Below, in pieces: positions 5,939-14,024 of a stretch of 39,277 nucleotides of DNA. The stretch is from Oscillospiraceae bacterium (GTDB lineage: Bacteria > Bacillota > Clostridia > Oscillospirales > CAG-272): the NCBI GenBank assembly GCA_015065285.1, contig SVQP01000017.1, positions 1-39,277 of the forward strand, read 5' to 3'. The position numbers and the translations under genes are program-made. How positions within the stretch are numbered: position 1 is the first letter of the stretch; every line of letters begins with the position of its first letter. Under the pieces are notes generated by a model that was given only the letters and a program-made list of their open reading frames with translations, was not told where the DNA came from and did no database searches.

Positions 5939-8053
5939 TTACTTAACCAAGCCCAGATGCTCCATCCAATAAAGCACGTGAGATGCAAAGCCGTGGTTGC
6001 AGCTTGCCTGATCGGCTGTCAGCTCCCAGAGCGTGCCGGTTCTTTCTGCCATGTAAGCAAAATAGCCCTTGATGTTCTCATACAGTGCCTCGTGGCAGCC
6101 GTAGCGATCCAGCAGATCCAGTCGCAGGTAGTTGCCGATAAAGGCATTTGCCACCCAGATCTCGGGATATACGCCCTTTTGTACGCGATCGGGGCCAAAA
6201 TCGTTGACCAGCGTGTTCCACAGCCAAGGATGGCTTTCGGGCGTTGCAATACCGCAGAAAAATGCGTAGTACTGGCAAGCCTCGGTTCTCTCGCCCGACA
6301 GTACCAGCTTGCCGTCGCGTCTGTACATGTTGTCACAGAAGAATCCGCTCTCGGTCATGCTCATCTTTGCAATCGTGCTGCGCAGCTTGGCAGCCTCATC
6401 GCGCAAGGGTGCATCCCCGTACAGTTCTGCAATGGTGTCCTTCATCACGGCATACAGCATGTTGGAGGCAAAGGAAACGTCCTGCACAAGTTCGTTAGCC
6501 TTGGACCATTCCACAAACACCCAGCTCTGCAGCTTTTCAAGCAAGCCGTATTCGTTCTCGAACGGACGGAAGAAATCCAACAGCGCGTAAACTCTTTGTT
6601 TTGCATCCGCAATCAGCTCATAGTCGCCCGTGCGCTTTGCATACTCGCCAAGCTCCACTACGTACCACATTGCCCAGTTGGGAATATAGGTATGATCGTT
6701 ATGATCAGCGGGATAGCACATGGGCAGCATGCCCTCGGGAATATAGTCAAATTTCTCGGGCATCAGGAAGTTTGCAAGGAATGCCTTTTCTACCACGGAT
6801 TTGCCTGTCAGCGTTTTTTCCACGCGGGAGGTAAAGAAGCTGTCACACAGCCAGCCTGCTCTTTCACGGGAGGGGCAATCCATGTAAATATCTACGGTAT
6901 TGGCACGGAAGGTCTCCACGGCTGCGTCGTAAATGAGACGCATGGTCTCGTCCTTGCCTACGTACTGTGCGGTGATCTTGCTCTTGGGGAATGCAACCTT
7001 GAACAGGCGCAGACCCTTAATTGTAAACGAGCAGCCCTTGGCAACCAGGCGGATATAACGCATGGTATAAGGCTCCTGGCAGCGCACGCTGTACGAGCCG
7101 TTCTCTGCACGTACGACAACGATATTGGAGGTACCGTTACGGAAGCAGTTGAGCTGTCCGCCCGGCATCAGCTCGTCAAACAGCACGTAAAGCTCACCCT
7201 TGCCGCAAGCCTCTACGTCAAATTCAAAAATACCCGTATAGTTGACGCCCATATCCACGTCCACGTAAGTCTCTGCGCAAACGGGAATGGCTGCCGTGTC
7301 AAGCGAATATGCGCGCGGCGCGGAGAATACCATATAAGATGCAGTTCTGTAGGAGTGGTACTCCAGCTCCTCTTGCGCATAGCCAAAGAATTCATCATAG
7401 ATCTTGGTCACCTCGCGGTTGCCGTATACGGGGCGGCTCTGGTCATAGTTGACCGTACCCGTAGCCAACACGGCACAAGGATACAGCTCCTCTACCTCAC
7501 CGTAAGGCACGTCGCGGCAGATAAACGCCTTATCCTCTGTCAGTGCAAGCTCAATCTGCGCGCTCTTCTGATCCGGCACAAGATCGTAGCACTCCACCAT
7601 GTGACGCTGGAAGGAATATCTTTGTACCTTGGTCATTCTCTCGGGCAGATCAAGCGCTGCAAAGCCCACGCAAGGCGCATTTGTATAAGCAACCACCTCG
7701 CCGCCGATCAAAAGCTCTGCGCAAACAAACGAGGGCTTATCCAGATAGTGGAAGGAGTTGACGTTATAGCCTGCCACTCTGACGGTAAGCTGATTTGTGC
7801 CGTCTCTGAGCAGATCGGTCAGATCCAGCTCGTCAGCACGGTAATAGCCATGCCCTGCTCTGGCAGGACCGTGGGCAACAATACTACCGTTCACAAGCAC
7901 GGTAAAGGAGCAGTGTGCCGCAATTGCAAGCACCGCGCTCTTGCCGTTCTTTTCAATCTCGGTTTGCAATACAACCGAATGGTTCATCACCTTCTCAGCA
8001 CCGCTCTCCCATACGGGGCGTGCCTTGATAAAAGCGTACTGGCGGAATTTCAT
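5939..8053 (-). CDS. alpha-L-rhamnosidase-like glycoside hydrolase (GH78 family)
   Basis: 704 residues. The N-terminal ~250 residues are beta-sandwich (SVVLQTEIEKNGKSAVLAIA and FTVLVNGSIVAHGPARAG), like the accessory domains of bacterial rhamnosidases. The middle carries DIYMDCPSRERAGWLCDSFF, the (alpha/alpha)6-barrel signature that holds the catalytic acid in GH78. YIPNWAMWYVVEL and helix-rich repeats follow. No signal peptide is visible, so it probably acts inside the cell on imported oligosaccharides. It is the last gene of an operon with the GH39-like protein (11-base gap) and an M29 aminopeptidase. The likely substrate is a rhamnose-containing plant glycan or glycoside. The exact sugar specificity is inferred from family only. 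Confidence 0.85.
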   Translation of the reverse strand: MKFRQYAFIKARPVWESGAEKVMNHSVVLQTEIEKNGKSAVLAIAAHCSFTVLVNGSIVAHGPARAGHGYYRADELDLTDLLRDGTNQLTVRVAGYNVNSFHYLDKPSFVCAELLIGGEVVAYTNAPCVGFAALDLPERMTKVQRYSFQRHMVECYDLVPDQKSAQIELALTEDKAFICRDVPYGEVEELYPCAVLATGTVNYDQSRPVYGNREVTKIYDEFFGYAQEELEYHSYRTASYMVFSAPRAYSLDTAAIPVCAETYVDVDMGVNYTGIFEFDVEACGKGELYVLFDELMPGGQLNCFRNGTSNIVVVRAENGSYSVRCQEPYTMRYIRLVAKGCSFTIKGLRLFKVAFPKSKITAQYVGKDETMRLIYDAAVETFRANTVDIYMDCPSRERAGWLCDSFFTSRVEKTLTGKSVVEKAFLANFLMPEKFDYIPEGMLPMCYPADHNDHTYIPNWAMWYVVELGEYAKRTGDYELIADAKQRVYALLDFFRPFENEYGLLEKLQSWVFVEWSKANELVQDVSFASNMLYAVMKDTIAELYGDAPLRDEAAKLRSTIAKMSMTESGFFCDNMYRRDGKLVLSGERTEACQYYAFFCGIATPESHPWLWNTLVNDFGPDRVQKGVYPEIWVANAFIGNYLRLDLLDRYGCHEALYENIKGYFAYMAERTGTLWELTADQASCNHGFASHVLYWMEHLGLVK

Positions 8054-8064
8054 ATGCGTTCTCC

Positions 8065-9351
8065 TTAATAAAGTTTAATCAGAATCAGACTGTGCTTGCC
8101 TGCAGAAATACAGATCTGTCGACTCATGCCCATCAGGGGCAGCGTTTGCACACACGTAAGGTCGCGCACGCCGTCCAGAATCATCACGTCGGCACTGTAC
8201 ACGTTCTCAGGCAGATTGTTCATGCGGATATCCACAAGTCCCGGGCTGTCCATCACCGAGACCATCACTGCTCCGGCACGCTCCCCGATCGAGGCTGCGG
8301 CATCCACTCCGCTGCCGTGCACGTCGCACCACACGGCAGCTCCCTGCCTGTATAACACGTCATACGCGCGAAAGGCGTGCATGGGCTTGGCAGGATTGCC
8401 ATAGCGGTCACAAATGCCACACGTAGTGGAAACCTGGGGCTGCGCGTCGTAGTAAGCAGCCGCTTCAATGCCGAACGTACCCTGCATTTTCAGCAGCATG
8501 GAAGCACAGAACACAGCACCGCGCAAGGACCGCAGCTGCTCATCCATCTCGCGCTTGCGTGCAGGATCTGTGAGTTGGGTTTGCGCCTTTACACAGTTCC
8601 ATTCACAAACAAAGATGGGCAGGTGCGCCATATCGCTTTTTTGCAGATAAGCCGAGAGCTTTTGCGCTCCCGAAAGCGCCTCGCTTGGCGTTTGCCCGTA
8701 GGCGCACACCGTCACAAAATCCAAGGGAAGATTCTTTTTCTTGCAATATTTGATAAATTCGCGTGCCATGGCACCGTAATCGGCAAAGCCCATGCCACCG
8801 ATCTGCAGCGCAGGATCATAGCTTTTCAGCCCGTGCGCTACCCTTTCGTAAAAGCTGAACGCAGCGGCATTTCCAAGCCCCGGCATGGTATCGGGCACAG
8901 CCCAGATCTCCAGCCTTGAGATCCCCAGCTGCATGCCGTCCGCCCAGCCATCGTTATAATGGCGGATGATATTGACGCACACGCGCACCCATTTGTCCAC
9001 GTTCTCGGGCAAGGCATAGTACCAGCCGTTATCACTCTCGCCCAAGCGGTAAATCATCTCCGCTCCGCTCTCGGCTGCCGCGCGCAAAAGTGTGTCGGTC
9101 GGTCCGAAGCGGTAGCTTTTGGGGTCGTATTCATCGGCAGACATATCGGGAAAGACGTGCGAGACGTTGACAAACAGCCCCGCCTGCTTTCCACCCGCAT
9201 CGGCAAAGCGCACCTGCGGCACGCCCATATCGGCAAACATTCCAGACAGATCCGCGCCCGGAGAGAGAGGTCCGTTGCACATACCGTGCAGCGGCTTGAT
9301 CTGCCCCGTGACCGATGCAAAGTCTACCTCAATCAGCTTTCGCTCGGTCAT
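8065..9351 (-). CDS. GH39-like glycoside hydrolase, catalytic acid/base apparently replaced
   Basis: 428 residues with a (beta/alpha)8-barrel layout. It opens with KPLHGMCNGPLSPGADLSGM and MGVPQVRFADAG, resembling GH39 beta-xylosidases (LHG-NNGP). The first catalytic site in GH39 is W-N-E-P after strand 4; here it reads LEIWAVPDT (Trp150-Ala151-Val152), so the acid/base Glu is missing. The nucleophile region FVCEWN (Glu250) is kept. There is no signal peptide. The ATG at 9351 sits one base after the aminopeptidase stop (TGATATG); the longer frame to 9396 would overlap that gene and is rejected. It may be a binding or regulatory pseudo-enzyme, or use another residue. The family call is moderately certain. 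Confidence 0.7.
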   Translation of the reverse strand: MTERKLIEVDFASVTGQIKPLHGMCNGPLSPGADLSGMFADMGVPQVRFADAGGKQAGLFVNVSHVFPDMSADEYDPKSYRFGPTDTLLRAAAESGAEMIYRLGESDNGWYYALPENVDKWVRVCVNIIRHYNDGWADGMQLGISRLEIWAVPDTMPGLGNAAAFSFYERVAHGLKSYDPALQIGGMGFADYGAMAREFIKYCKKKNLPLDFVTVCAYGQTPSEALSGAQKLSAYLQKSDMAHLPIFVCEWNCVKAQTQLTDPARKREMDEQLRSLRGAVFCASMLLKMQGTFGIEAAAYYDAQPQVSTTCGICDRYGNPAKPMHAFRAYDVLYRQGAAVWCDVHGSGVDAAASIGERAGAVMVSVMDSPGLVDIRMNNLPENVYSADVMILDGVRDLTCVQTLPLMGMSRQICISAGKHSLILIKLY

Positions 9352-9352
9352 A

Positions 9353-10594
9353 TCAGAACGCCCAGTTGCCGTTTTCAAAGATCTTGATCTGTTCACCGCT
9401 CTGCGTGGTGCCGGTGATGCAAAGATCCTGCGTGCCGATCATAAAGTCCACGTGGATCATGGAATCGTTAATGCCCTTGGCATGCGCTTCTTCCAGCGTG
9501 TATTTATCGTAGTCCTTCAGGCAATTGGTAAAGCCTGCGCCCATAGCAAGGTGGCATGCGGCATTTTCGTCAAACAGCGTTTCATAGAAGGTAATGCCGC
9601 TGTTGCGGATGGGAGAATCATAAGGAACCAGCGCGCACTCGCCAAGCATGCAAGCGCCCTCGTCCATTGAGATCATCTGCTTGAGCAGATCCTCACCCTG
9701 CTCTGCGTGTGCTTCAACTGCACGGCCACCCTCAAAGCGCAGCCAGAAGCGGTCGATCACCTGTCCGCGGTAGGAAAGCGGCAGGCTGGAATATACAACG
9801 CCCTCTGCGCTGCCTGCCAGGGGAGAGGTAAAGGTTTCCTCGGTGGGAATGTTGGGGTTGTAGTATTCCCCGCCCAGCGTGTACTCGCCGCCGCCAAGGA
9901 AAATGCCGTCCGGAATCAGACCCACGGTCAGATCGGTACCGTTTGCGCTCTTGTAATGCAGCTTGGCAAGTCCGAGGCTGTTGAGATAAGCACATTTTTC
10001 TGCAAAATTCTTATTGTGCTGATCCCACTGGGCAACGCTGTCCAACAGATTTCCGTCTGCGTCCAGCACGCGGGAGGTATACAGAATGGCATTCCACAGC
10101 TTCTCTACTGCAACGCTTGTGCGCACGCCCGGGAACACCTTCTTTGCCCACGCTTCACCCGGAACGGATGCGATGCACCACTTATACTTGTTATCCATGG
10201 CATCACGGTAGGGCTTGATGATGGGATAGCGCATCTGCGCTGCCTTGGAGTTCTTTGCCTGATCCATGCCCTTCAAACCGTCGGGGTCATCCGAGAGCAG
10301 GTACAGCATAGCGGGATTCTTCTCAAGGCGATACTTGAGTCTTGCCTCTTCAAAGTCCTCTACCGTGCCAAGGCTCTTGAGCGTGCGGTACTTGACCGCC
10401 AGCTTGGTCAGCGGCTGATAGCCCCAATCCACAATGACGCGGGAAGCGCCGCGACGGTAAGCCGCCTCGGTCACCATAGCTACGAATTCGGGCTGGTCCA
10501 GCGACGCAGTGATCATGACCACGTCACCCTTTTTGATATTCAAGCCGCATCTGACAAGCAGCTTTGCGTATTCCTTGAGTACTGTTTTCTTCAT
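9353..10594 (-). CDS. M29-family aminopeptidase (AmpS/PepS type)
   Basis: 413 residues, the normal length. It begins LKEYAKLLVRCGLNIKKGDV, continues with NGTDLTVGLIPDGIFLGGG and NIPTEETFTSP. It ends with the metal-ligand segments of the thermophilic aminopeptidase family: LGECALVPYDSPI, ITFYETLFDENAACHLAMG and SMIHVDFMIG, which supply Glu, Glu, His, Tyr, His and Asp for the two-metal site. The enzyme removes N-terminal residues from peptides in the cytoplasm. It is first in an operon with the two glycoside hydrolase genes, an unusual partnership. AAAGGAAAA precedes the ATG, and the promoter is at 10636-10664. Confidence 0.93.
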   Translation of the reverse strand: MKKTVLKEYAKLLVRCGLNIKKGDVVMITASLDQPEFVAMVTEAAYRRGASRVIVDWGYQPLTKLAVKYRTLKSLGTVEDFEEARLKYRLEKNPAMLYLLSDDPDGLKGMDQAKNSKAAQMRYPIIKPYRDAMDNKYKWCIASVPGEAWAKKVFPGVRTSVAVEKLWNAILYTSRVLDADGNLLDSVAQWDQHNKNFAEKCAYLNSLGLAKLHYKSANGTDLTVGLIPDGIFLGGGEYTLGGEYYNPNIPTEETFTSPLAGSAEGVVYSSLPLSYRGQVIDRFWLRFEGGRAVEAHAEQGEDLLKQMISMDEGACMLGECALVPYDSPIRNSGITFYETLFDENAACHLAMGAGFTNCLKDYDKYTLEEAHAKGINDSMIHVDFMIGTQDLCITGTTQSGEQIKIFENGNWAF

Positions 10595-10635
10595 ATCTTT
10601 TCGTTTTCCTTTCCGTGGAAATATTCATCCTCTTC

Positions 10636-10664
10636 ATTATAACACATCACGCGCGCTTTGTCAC
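10636..10664 (-). promoter_or_regulatory. sigma-A promoter of the aminopeptidase/glycosidase operon
   Basis: Minus strand GTGACA (10659-10664), 17 bases, TATAAT (10636-10641), with TG just upstream of the -10. It is about 40 bases from the aminopeptidase start. Confidence 0.75.
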
Positions 10665-10673
10665 TACCAAACG

Positions 10674-10711
10674 CAAAAAAATTGGGCGATCGCGCATGTG
10701 CGCGATCGCCC
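10674..10711 (-). terminator. terminator of the SASP gene
   Basis: A long perfect GC-rich stem (arms starting GGGCGATCGCGCA) at 10684-10711, followed on the minus strand by AATTTTTTTGCG. It lies just past the SASP stop codon. Confidence 0.9.
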
Positions 10712-10730
10712 GTGTCGTACTGGGATTGTC

Positions 10731-10913
10731 TTACTTGGTCTTCAGAGAGTTCTCGTAGGACTCAACCATCTTCTTAACCATCTGACCACCGATGCTGCCT
10801 GCCTGCTGAGAGGTCAGCTGACCGTTGTAGCCCTGGTTCAGAGTAACGCCTACTTCGTTTGCTGCCTGCATCTTGAACTGCTCAAGAGCCTTCTTTGCTT
10901 CCTTGTTTGCCAT
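10731..10913 (-). CDS. small acid-soluble spore protein, alpha/beta type
   Basis: 60 residues starting MANKEAKKALEQFKMQAANE, then VGVTLNQGYNGQLTSQQAGS and IGGQMVKKMVESYE, the complete alpha/beta SASP signature (ANEVGV, GYNG-LTS-Q-GSIGGQMVKKM). These proteins coat spore DNA, hold it in an A-like form, protect it from UV and chemicals, and are degraded by Gpr at germination. The longer frame to 10958 is ignored because AAGGAG lies 9 bases before the ATG at 10913. It is monocistronic with a strong terminator. Expression should be forespore-specific (see the candidate promoter at 11026-11054). Confidence 0.96.
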   Translation of the reverse strand: MANKEAKKALEQFKMQAANEVGVTLNQGYNGQLTSQQAGSIGGQMVKKMVESYENSLKTK

Positions 10914-10972
10914 AACAAATTCTCCTTGTAGGGTCAGCCGCGCGGGCACTTCCCGCACGCTGCCCTGTTCTT

Positions 10973-11054
10973 TTCAAAATAATCTATGCTCAATTGAGTC
11001 CGCAATCTCTTGCGTGCTCTGCTATTATTTTGAACGATGATCCGCTTTTTATGA
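10973..11054 (-). promoter_or_regulatory. SASP upstream region: candidate sigma-G promoter and perfect 11-bp inverted repeat
   Basis: On the minus strand TCATA (11050-11054), 17 bases, CAAAATA (11026-11032) approximates the sigma-G pattern. TTCAAAATAAT (10973-10983) and ATTATTTTGAA (11024-11034) form a perfect inverted repeat with a 40-base loop, overlapping the -10. The promoter call is tentative. Confidence 0.4.
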
Positions 11055-11083
11055 ATGGCAAATTTTTAGTAAAACGGCAAGTC

Positions 11084-12280
11084 TTACGGTGCGTATTTCA
11101 CACCGGCAAGCGCGTTGCTTTCAATGACGTTTTCCGCGTTGTACACGATCAGCACACCGTCGCAGCCGTATTGGTCGATATAGGTCTGCAGAGGCTGCAC
11201 ACCGCCCACCGACAGATTGACCACGACCAGATCATAGTGCTGCGCCAAAAACGGTGCCATGCTGTTCAAAAAGGAATCCTTGAGCACAAGCAGTGTTTCT
11301 CTTGGCTCGTCCGTGTTCTTTTTGACAATCAGCACTCCATGCGTGCCGTCCAGAAATGCGGAATACTTGTCCTTCTTTTCAAGGTAGTCGCGATTGTAAA
11401 AGCCCTCAAAGCTGACACCTGTTTCGGGATCTGTGACGATATAATCGTCCTCCCCTTCAAAGTGCCACAGCTCAACCGTCTCGGGCTGCACGAATTTCAA
11501 GCCTGCGCGCGACCAGGTCGTGCCCAGAAATCCGTCTACCGTTTCAATGGTAAAGGCACTCTCGGGAATGATCTTGCCCTCCTTGCCAAGCGACTGCATC
11601 AGGCTCTTGTATGCCAGATACGCGCCCTTGGTGGTCCAGTGGTGGTCGGTACGATAGTAGACCTGATCACCTGCGGCATGCGCCTCGGTCATGGTCTGTC
11701 GCAGGTCAAGAAACCTCACACTGTCATCAAGTCCCGTGGCAAGATCCTGCCACAAGGCGTCCGCGCTTTGCATGGGATAGCGGGTATCTGCCCCCACCAC
11801 GTCCAGCGTGCGGGGCGGAATGATCACGGTCAGCTGCATTCCCTCTTTTGCAAGATCTGCATGCAGGCGATTGAGCGCATCCGTTTGCGCAGCCACGGAT
11901 TGCTTTGCATAATAATCGGTATCCTCAACGCGAATCAGGCGGTCGATATACGCGTCAAACCAGCGCACGGCAAGCTGCCCGTCACTGCCCAGCAGCACAC
12001 CGTTATTCTCCCCCTTGCCAAGTGCCAGCTCGGCAATGCCCTTGATGCCCACCAAGGCATCGCGTGCGGGAAACTGATCGGCAAAATAGCTGTTCATCTG
12101 CTCGGTGAACTTGCCCTTTCCCAGCGTCTGCCAGGTCAGCTTGGGAAAGGTTTGCAGCGAGCGATTCTCCTCGGCAGAAAACGACCGGTCGGGTAAAAGT
12201 GCAAACAGCACAAGCCCCAATGCCAGAGGCAGAGCAAACAGCACAAAGGTCAATATATTGGCAATTTTTTGATGCTTCAT
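11084..12280 (-). CDS. DHHW/AlgX-type SGNH-like acyltransferase partner of the MBOAT protein
   Basis: 398 residues. An N-terminal membrane anchor (about residues 7-29, ANILTFVLFALPLALGLVLF) is followed by an extracellular domain beginning SAEENRSLQTFPKLTWQTLG. The diagnostic TDHHWTTKGAY motif is at residues 212-215 (DHHW), and LLVLKDSFLNSMAPFLAQHY has the C-terminal Ser-containing block. Proteins of this family act with AlgI-type MBOATs to O-acetylate extracellular polysaccharides or wall polymers; MBOAT passes the acyl group across the membrane and the SGNH-like protein transfers it. The ATG at 12280 follows AGGAGG and lies 12 bases after the MBOAT stop. Confidence 0.88.
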   Translation of the reverse strand: MKHQKIANILTFVLFALPLALGLVLFALLPDRSFSAEENRSLQTFPKLTWQTLGKGKFTEQMNSYFADQFPARDALVGIKGIAELALGKGENNGVLLGSDGQLAVRWFDAYIDRLIRVEDTDYYAKQSVAAQTDALNRLHADLAKEGMQLTVIIPPRTLDVVGADTRYPMQSADALWQDLATGLDDSVRFLDLRQTMTEAHAAGDQVYYRTDHHWTTKGAYLAYKSLMQSLGKEGKIIPESAFTIETVDGFLGTTWSRAGLKFVQPETVELWHFEGEDDYIVTDPETGVSFEGFYNRDYLEKKDKYSAFLDGTHGVLIVKKNTDEPRETLLVLKDSFLNSMAPFLAQHYDLVVVNLSVGGVQPLQTYIDQYGCDGVLIVYNAENVIESNALAGVKYAP

Positions 12281-12292
12281 ACCTGCCTCCTA

Positions 12293-13705
12293 TCAGAAAA
12301 TATAATAAAGGAACGGACTGAAGGTGGAGTCCACCAGATATGCCGTACACAGCACCAGAATCAGTGCGCACAGCACGGGAGTGGCATACGTCACCACAGG
12401 CTTATCCTTGATCTTTTCAAACAAACGCTTGGGCAGAGGTGTCGCGCCTACCATGCAAATGACAAGCAGCGGCAGATAACGCAGTGCCTCGTACAGCACC
12501 ACGGGTGTGGCAAAACCAACCGTGCCTGCACCGAACATGCCTGCAAAGATGGTCCACCCTTCGCCAAGATTGGGGAATGCGAATATGATCCAACCAATGC
12601 CGATCAGCAAAATGGCATACAAATGCGAGAACACGCGCGGGATTTTTTCTAAAGCGCGCAGCAAAAACGCCTTTTCAATGACCAATATGACAAGGAAATA
12701 CACGCCCCACAAAACAAAATTCCAGGAAGCACCGTGCCAAAGCCCGGTCAGCAGCCAAACTGCGGCAAGGTTGAGGTACTGGCGCGCCTTCCCTTTCCTG
12801 TTGCCGCCAAGCGGAATATACACGTACTCGCGGAACCATGTGGAAAGCGTGATATGCCAACGGCGCCAGAACTCGGTAATACTTTTGGAGATATAAGGAT
12901 AATCAAAGTTTTCGGGGAATTTGAAGCCGAACATCATACCAAGTCCGATCGCCATATCCGAATATCCCGAAAAATCGTAGTAAATGTGCAACGTATAGCA
13001 GATAACCGTCATCCACGCGCCAAGCGCGGTATTTTCAAAGCCTGCGGCTGCCGAAAAATAGCGGAAAGCGGCAGCGGCACCGTCACCAAGCAGCACCTTT
13101 TTGGCAAGGCCCGCGCAAAAGCGACGCACGCCCGCAGCTATATCCGCCATATTCTCGCGTCTGCCGATCAGCTGGTCATCCACGTCACGGTAGCGCACAA
13201 TGGGACCTGCAATCAGCTGCGGAAACAGCGTCACGTAGGTGCCGAATGCAACGTAGTTTTTTTGCACCTCGGTCTCATGGCGGTACAGATCAATGGTATA
13301 GGACATGATCTGGAAGGTATAAAACGAAATGCCCACAGGCAAGGAAAGCCCCTCGATCGGCTTTGCCACCTCGGATAAAAACGGAATCAGTGCAAGCGTT
13401 TCCATGGCAAAATTGAAATACTTGAAAAACAGCAAAAACGCGAGATTAAGCGCAAGCGAGACGATCATGGCTGCCTTGCACTTACCGGGTGAGGTATGAC
13501 GATACTTTTCAATGAACAAGCCGCCCACGTATGCCACCGTGATCGAGACCATCATCAGTGCAATATAGATCGGCTCACCCCATCCGTAGAACAAAAGAGA
13601 CAGCACGAAAAGTACCACGTTGCGCCATTTTCTCGGCACGACGTAGTACACAGCCAGCGTCAGCGGCAGGTATGCAAACAAAAAGATCAGAGATGAAAAA
13701 ACCAC
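12293..13705 (-). CDS. MBOAT-family O-acyltransferase (AlgI/DltB-like)
   Basis: 470 residues with about ten to eleven membrane helices. It opens VVFSSLIFLFAYLPLTLAVY, as AlgI-type proteins do, and contains SIKSITEFWRRWHITLSTWF in near form (SKSITEFWRRWHITLSTWF), FREYVYIPLGGNR, and the catalytic-His motif LLTGLWHGASWNFVLWG. I place the start at the GTG at 13705: GAGGAG lies 6 bases upstream and the protein then begins exactly at the usual MVFSS. The ATG at 13723 and longer frames lack a good ribosome site. It moves acyl groups across the membrane for the DHHW protein encoded next. It could modify a capsule, exopolysaccharide or teichoic acid. Confidence 0.93.
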   Translation of the reverse strand: MVFSSLIFLFAYLPLTLAVYYVVPRKWRNVVLFVLSLLFYGWGEPIYIALMMVSITVAYVGGLFIEKYRHTSPGKCKAAMIVSLALNLAFLLFFKYFNFAMETLALIPFLSEVAKPIEGLSLPVGISFYTFQIMSYTIDLYRHETEVQKNYVAFGTYVTLFPQLIAGPIVRYRDVDDQLIGRRENMADIAAGVRRFCAGLAKKVLLGDGAAAAFRYFSAAAGFENTALGAWMTVICYTLHIYYDFSGYSDMAIGLGMMFGFKFPENFDYPYISKSITEFWRRWHITLSTWFREYVYIPLGGNRKGKARQYLNLAAVWLLTGLWHGASWNFVLWGVYFLVILVIEKAFLLRALEKIPRVFSHLYAILLIGIGWIIFAFPNLGEGWTIFAGMFGAGTVGFATPVVLYEALRYLPLLVICMVGATPLPKRLFEKIKDKPVVTYATPVLCALILVLCTAYLVDSTFSPFLYYIF

Positions 13706-13772
13706 GGCAATCTCCTCGGGCATTTTTATACGCTCGGTTTCTGCAAGAAACACATAATATTCAGTATATATT

Positions 13773-13801
13773 ATTATAAAGTATTGTACCGGTTTTGTCA
13801 A
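13773..13801 (-). promoter_or_regulatory. perfect consensus sigma-A promoter of the MBOAT/DHHW operon
   Basis: Minus strand TTGACA (13796-13801), 17-base spacer, TATAAT (13773-13778). The 5' leader is about 60 bases. Confidence 0.9.
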
Positions 13802-13940
13802 CGGCACTCCTCTTTTTTAACGGGAAATATTTGGCAAAGATCTTTGCCGTCGGACTTGCCCGAGATTCGAAACTATTCACCAAAAAAGCGCATATGACTT
13901 TACAAAAATGGCAGCATTGTCACAATTATTCGAAAAACTA

Positions 13941-13969
13941 TTGCTTTTTTCCCCGACTTGTGATATAAT
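13941..13969 (+). promoter_or_regulatory. sigma-A promoter of the stalked lipoprotein gene
   Basis: TTGCTT (13941-13946), 17 bases, TATAAT (13964-13969), with TG before the -10. Between this and the divergent promoter at 13773-13801 I see no further feature. Confidence 0.75.
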
Positions 13970-14024
13970 GACCCTATCTTGTTTTTTTACAAAGATAATG
14001 ACACTTATGAAAGGAAACAACAAA

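Noticed and set aside
5837-8068. 743-codon open frame on the plus strand
   Set aside because: It is fully antisense to the GH78 gene, has low-quality Cys/His-rich composition and no ribosome site; the minus-strand protein has clear family motifs.
10994-12196. 400-codon open frame on the plus strand
   Set aside because: Antisense to the DHHW gene; no start signals or domains.
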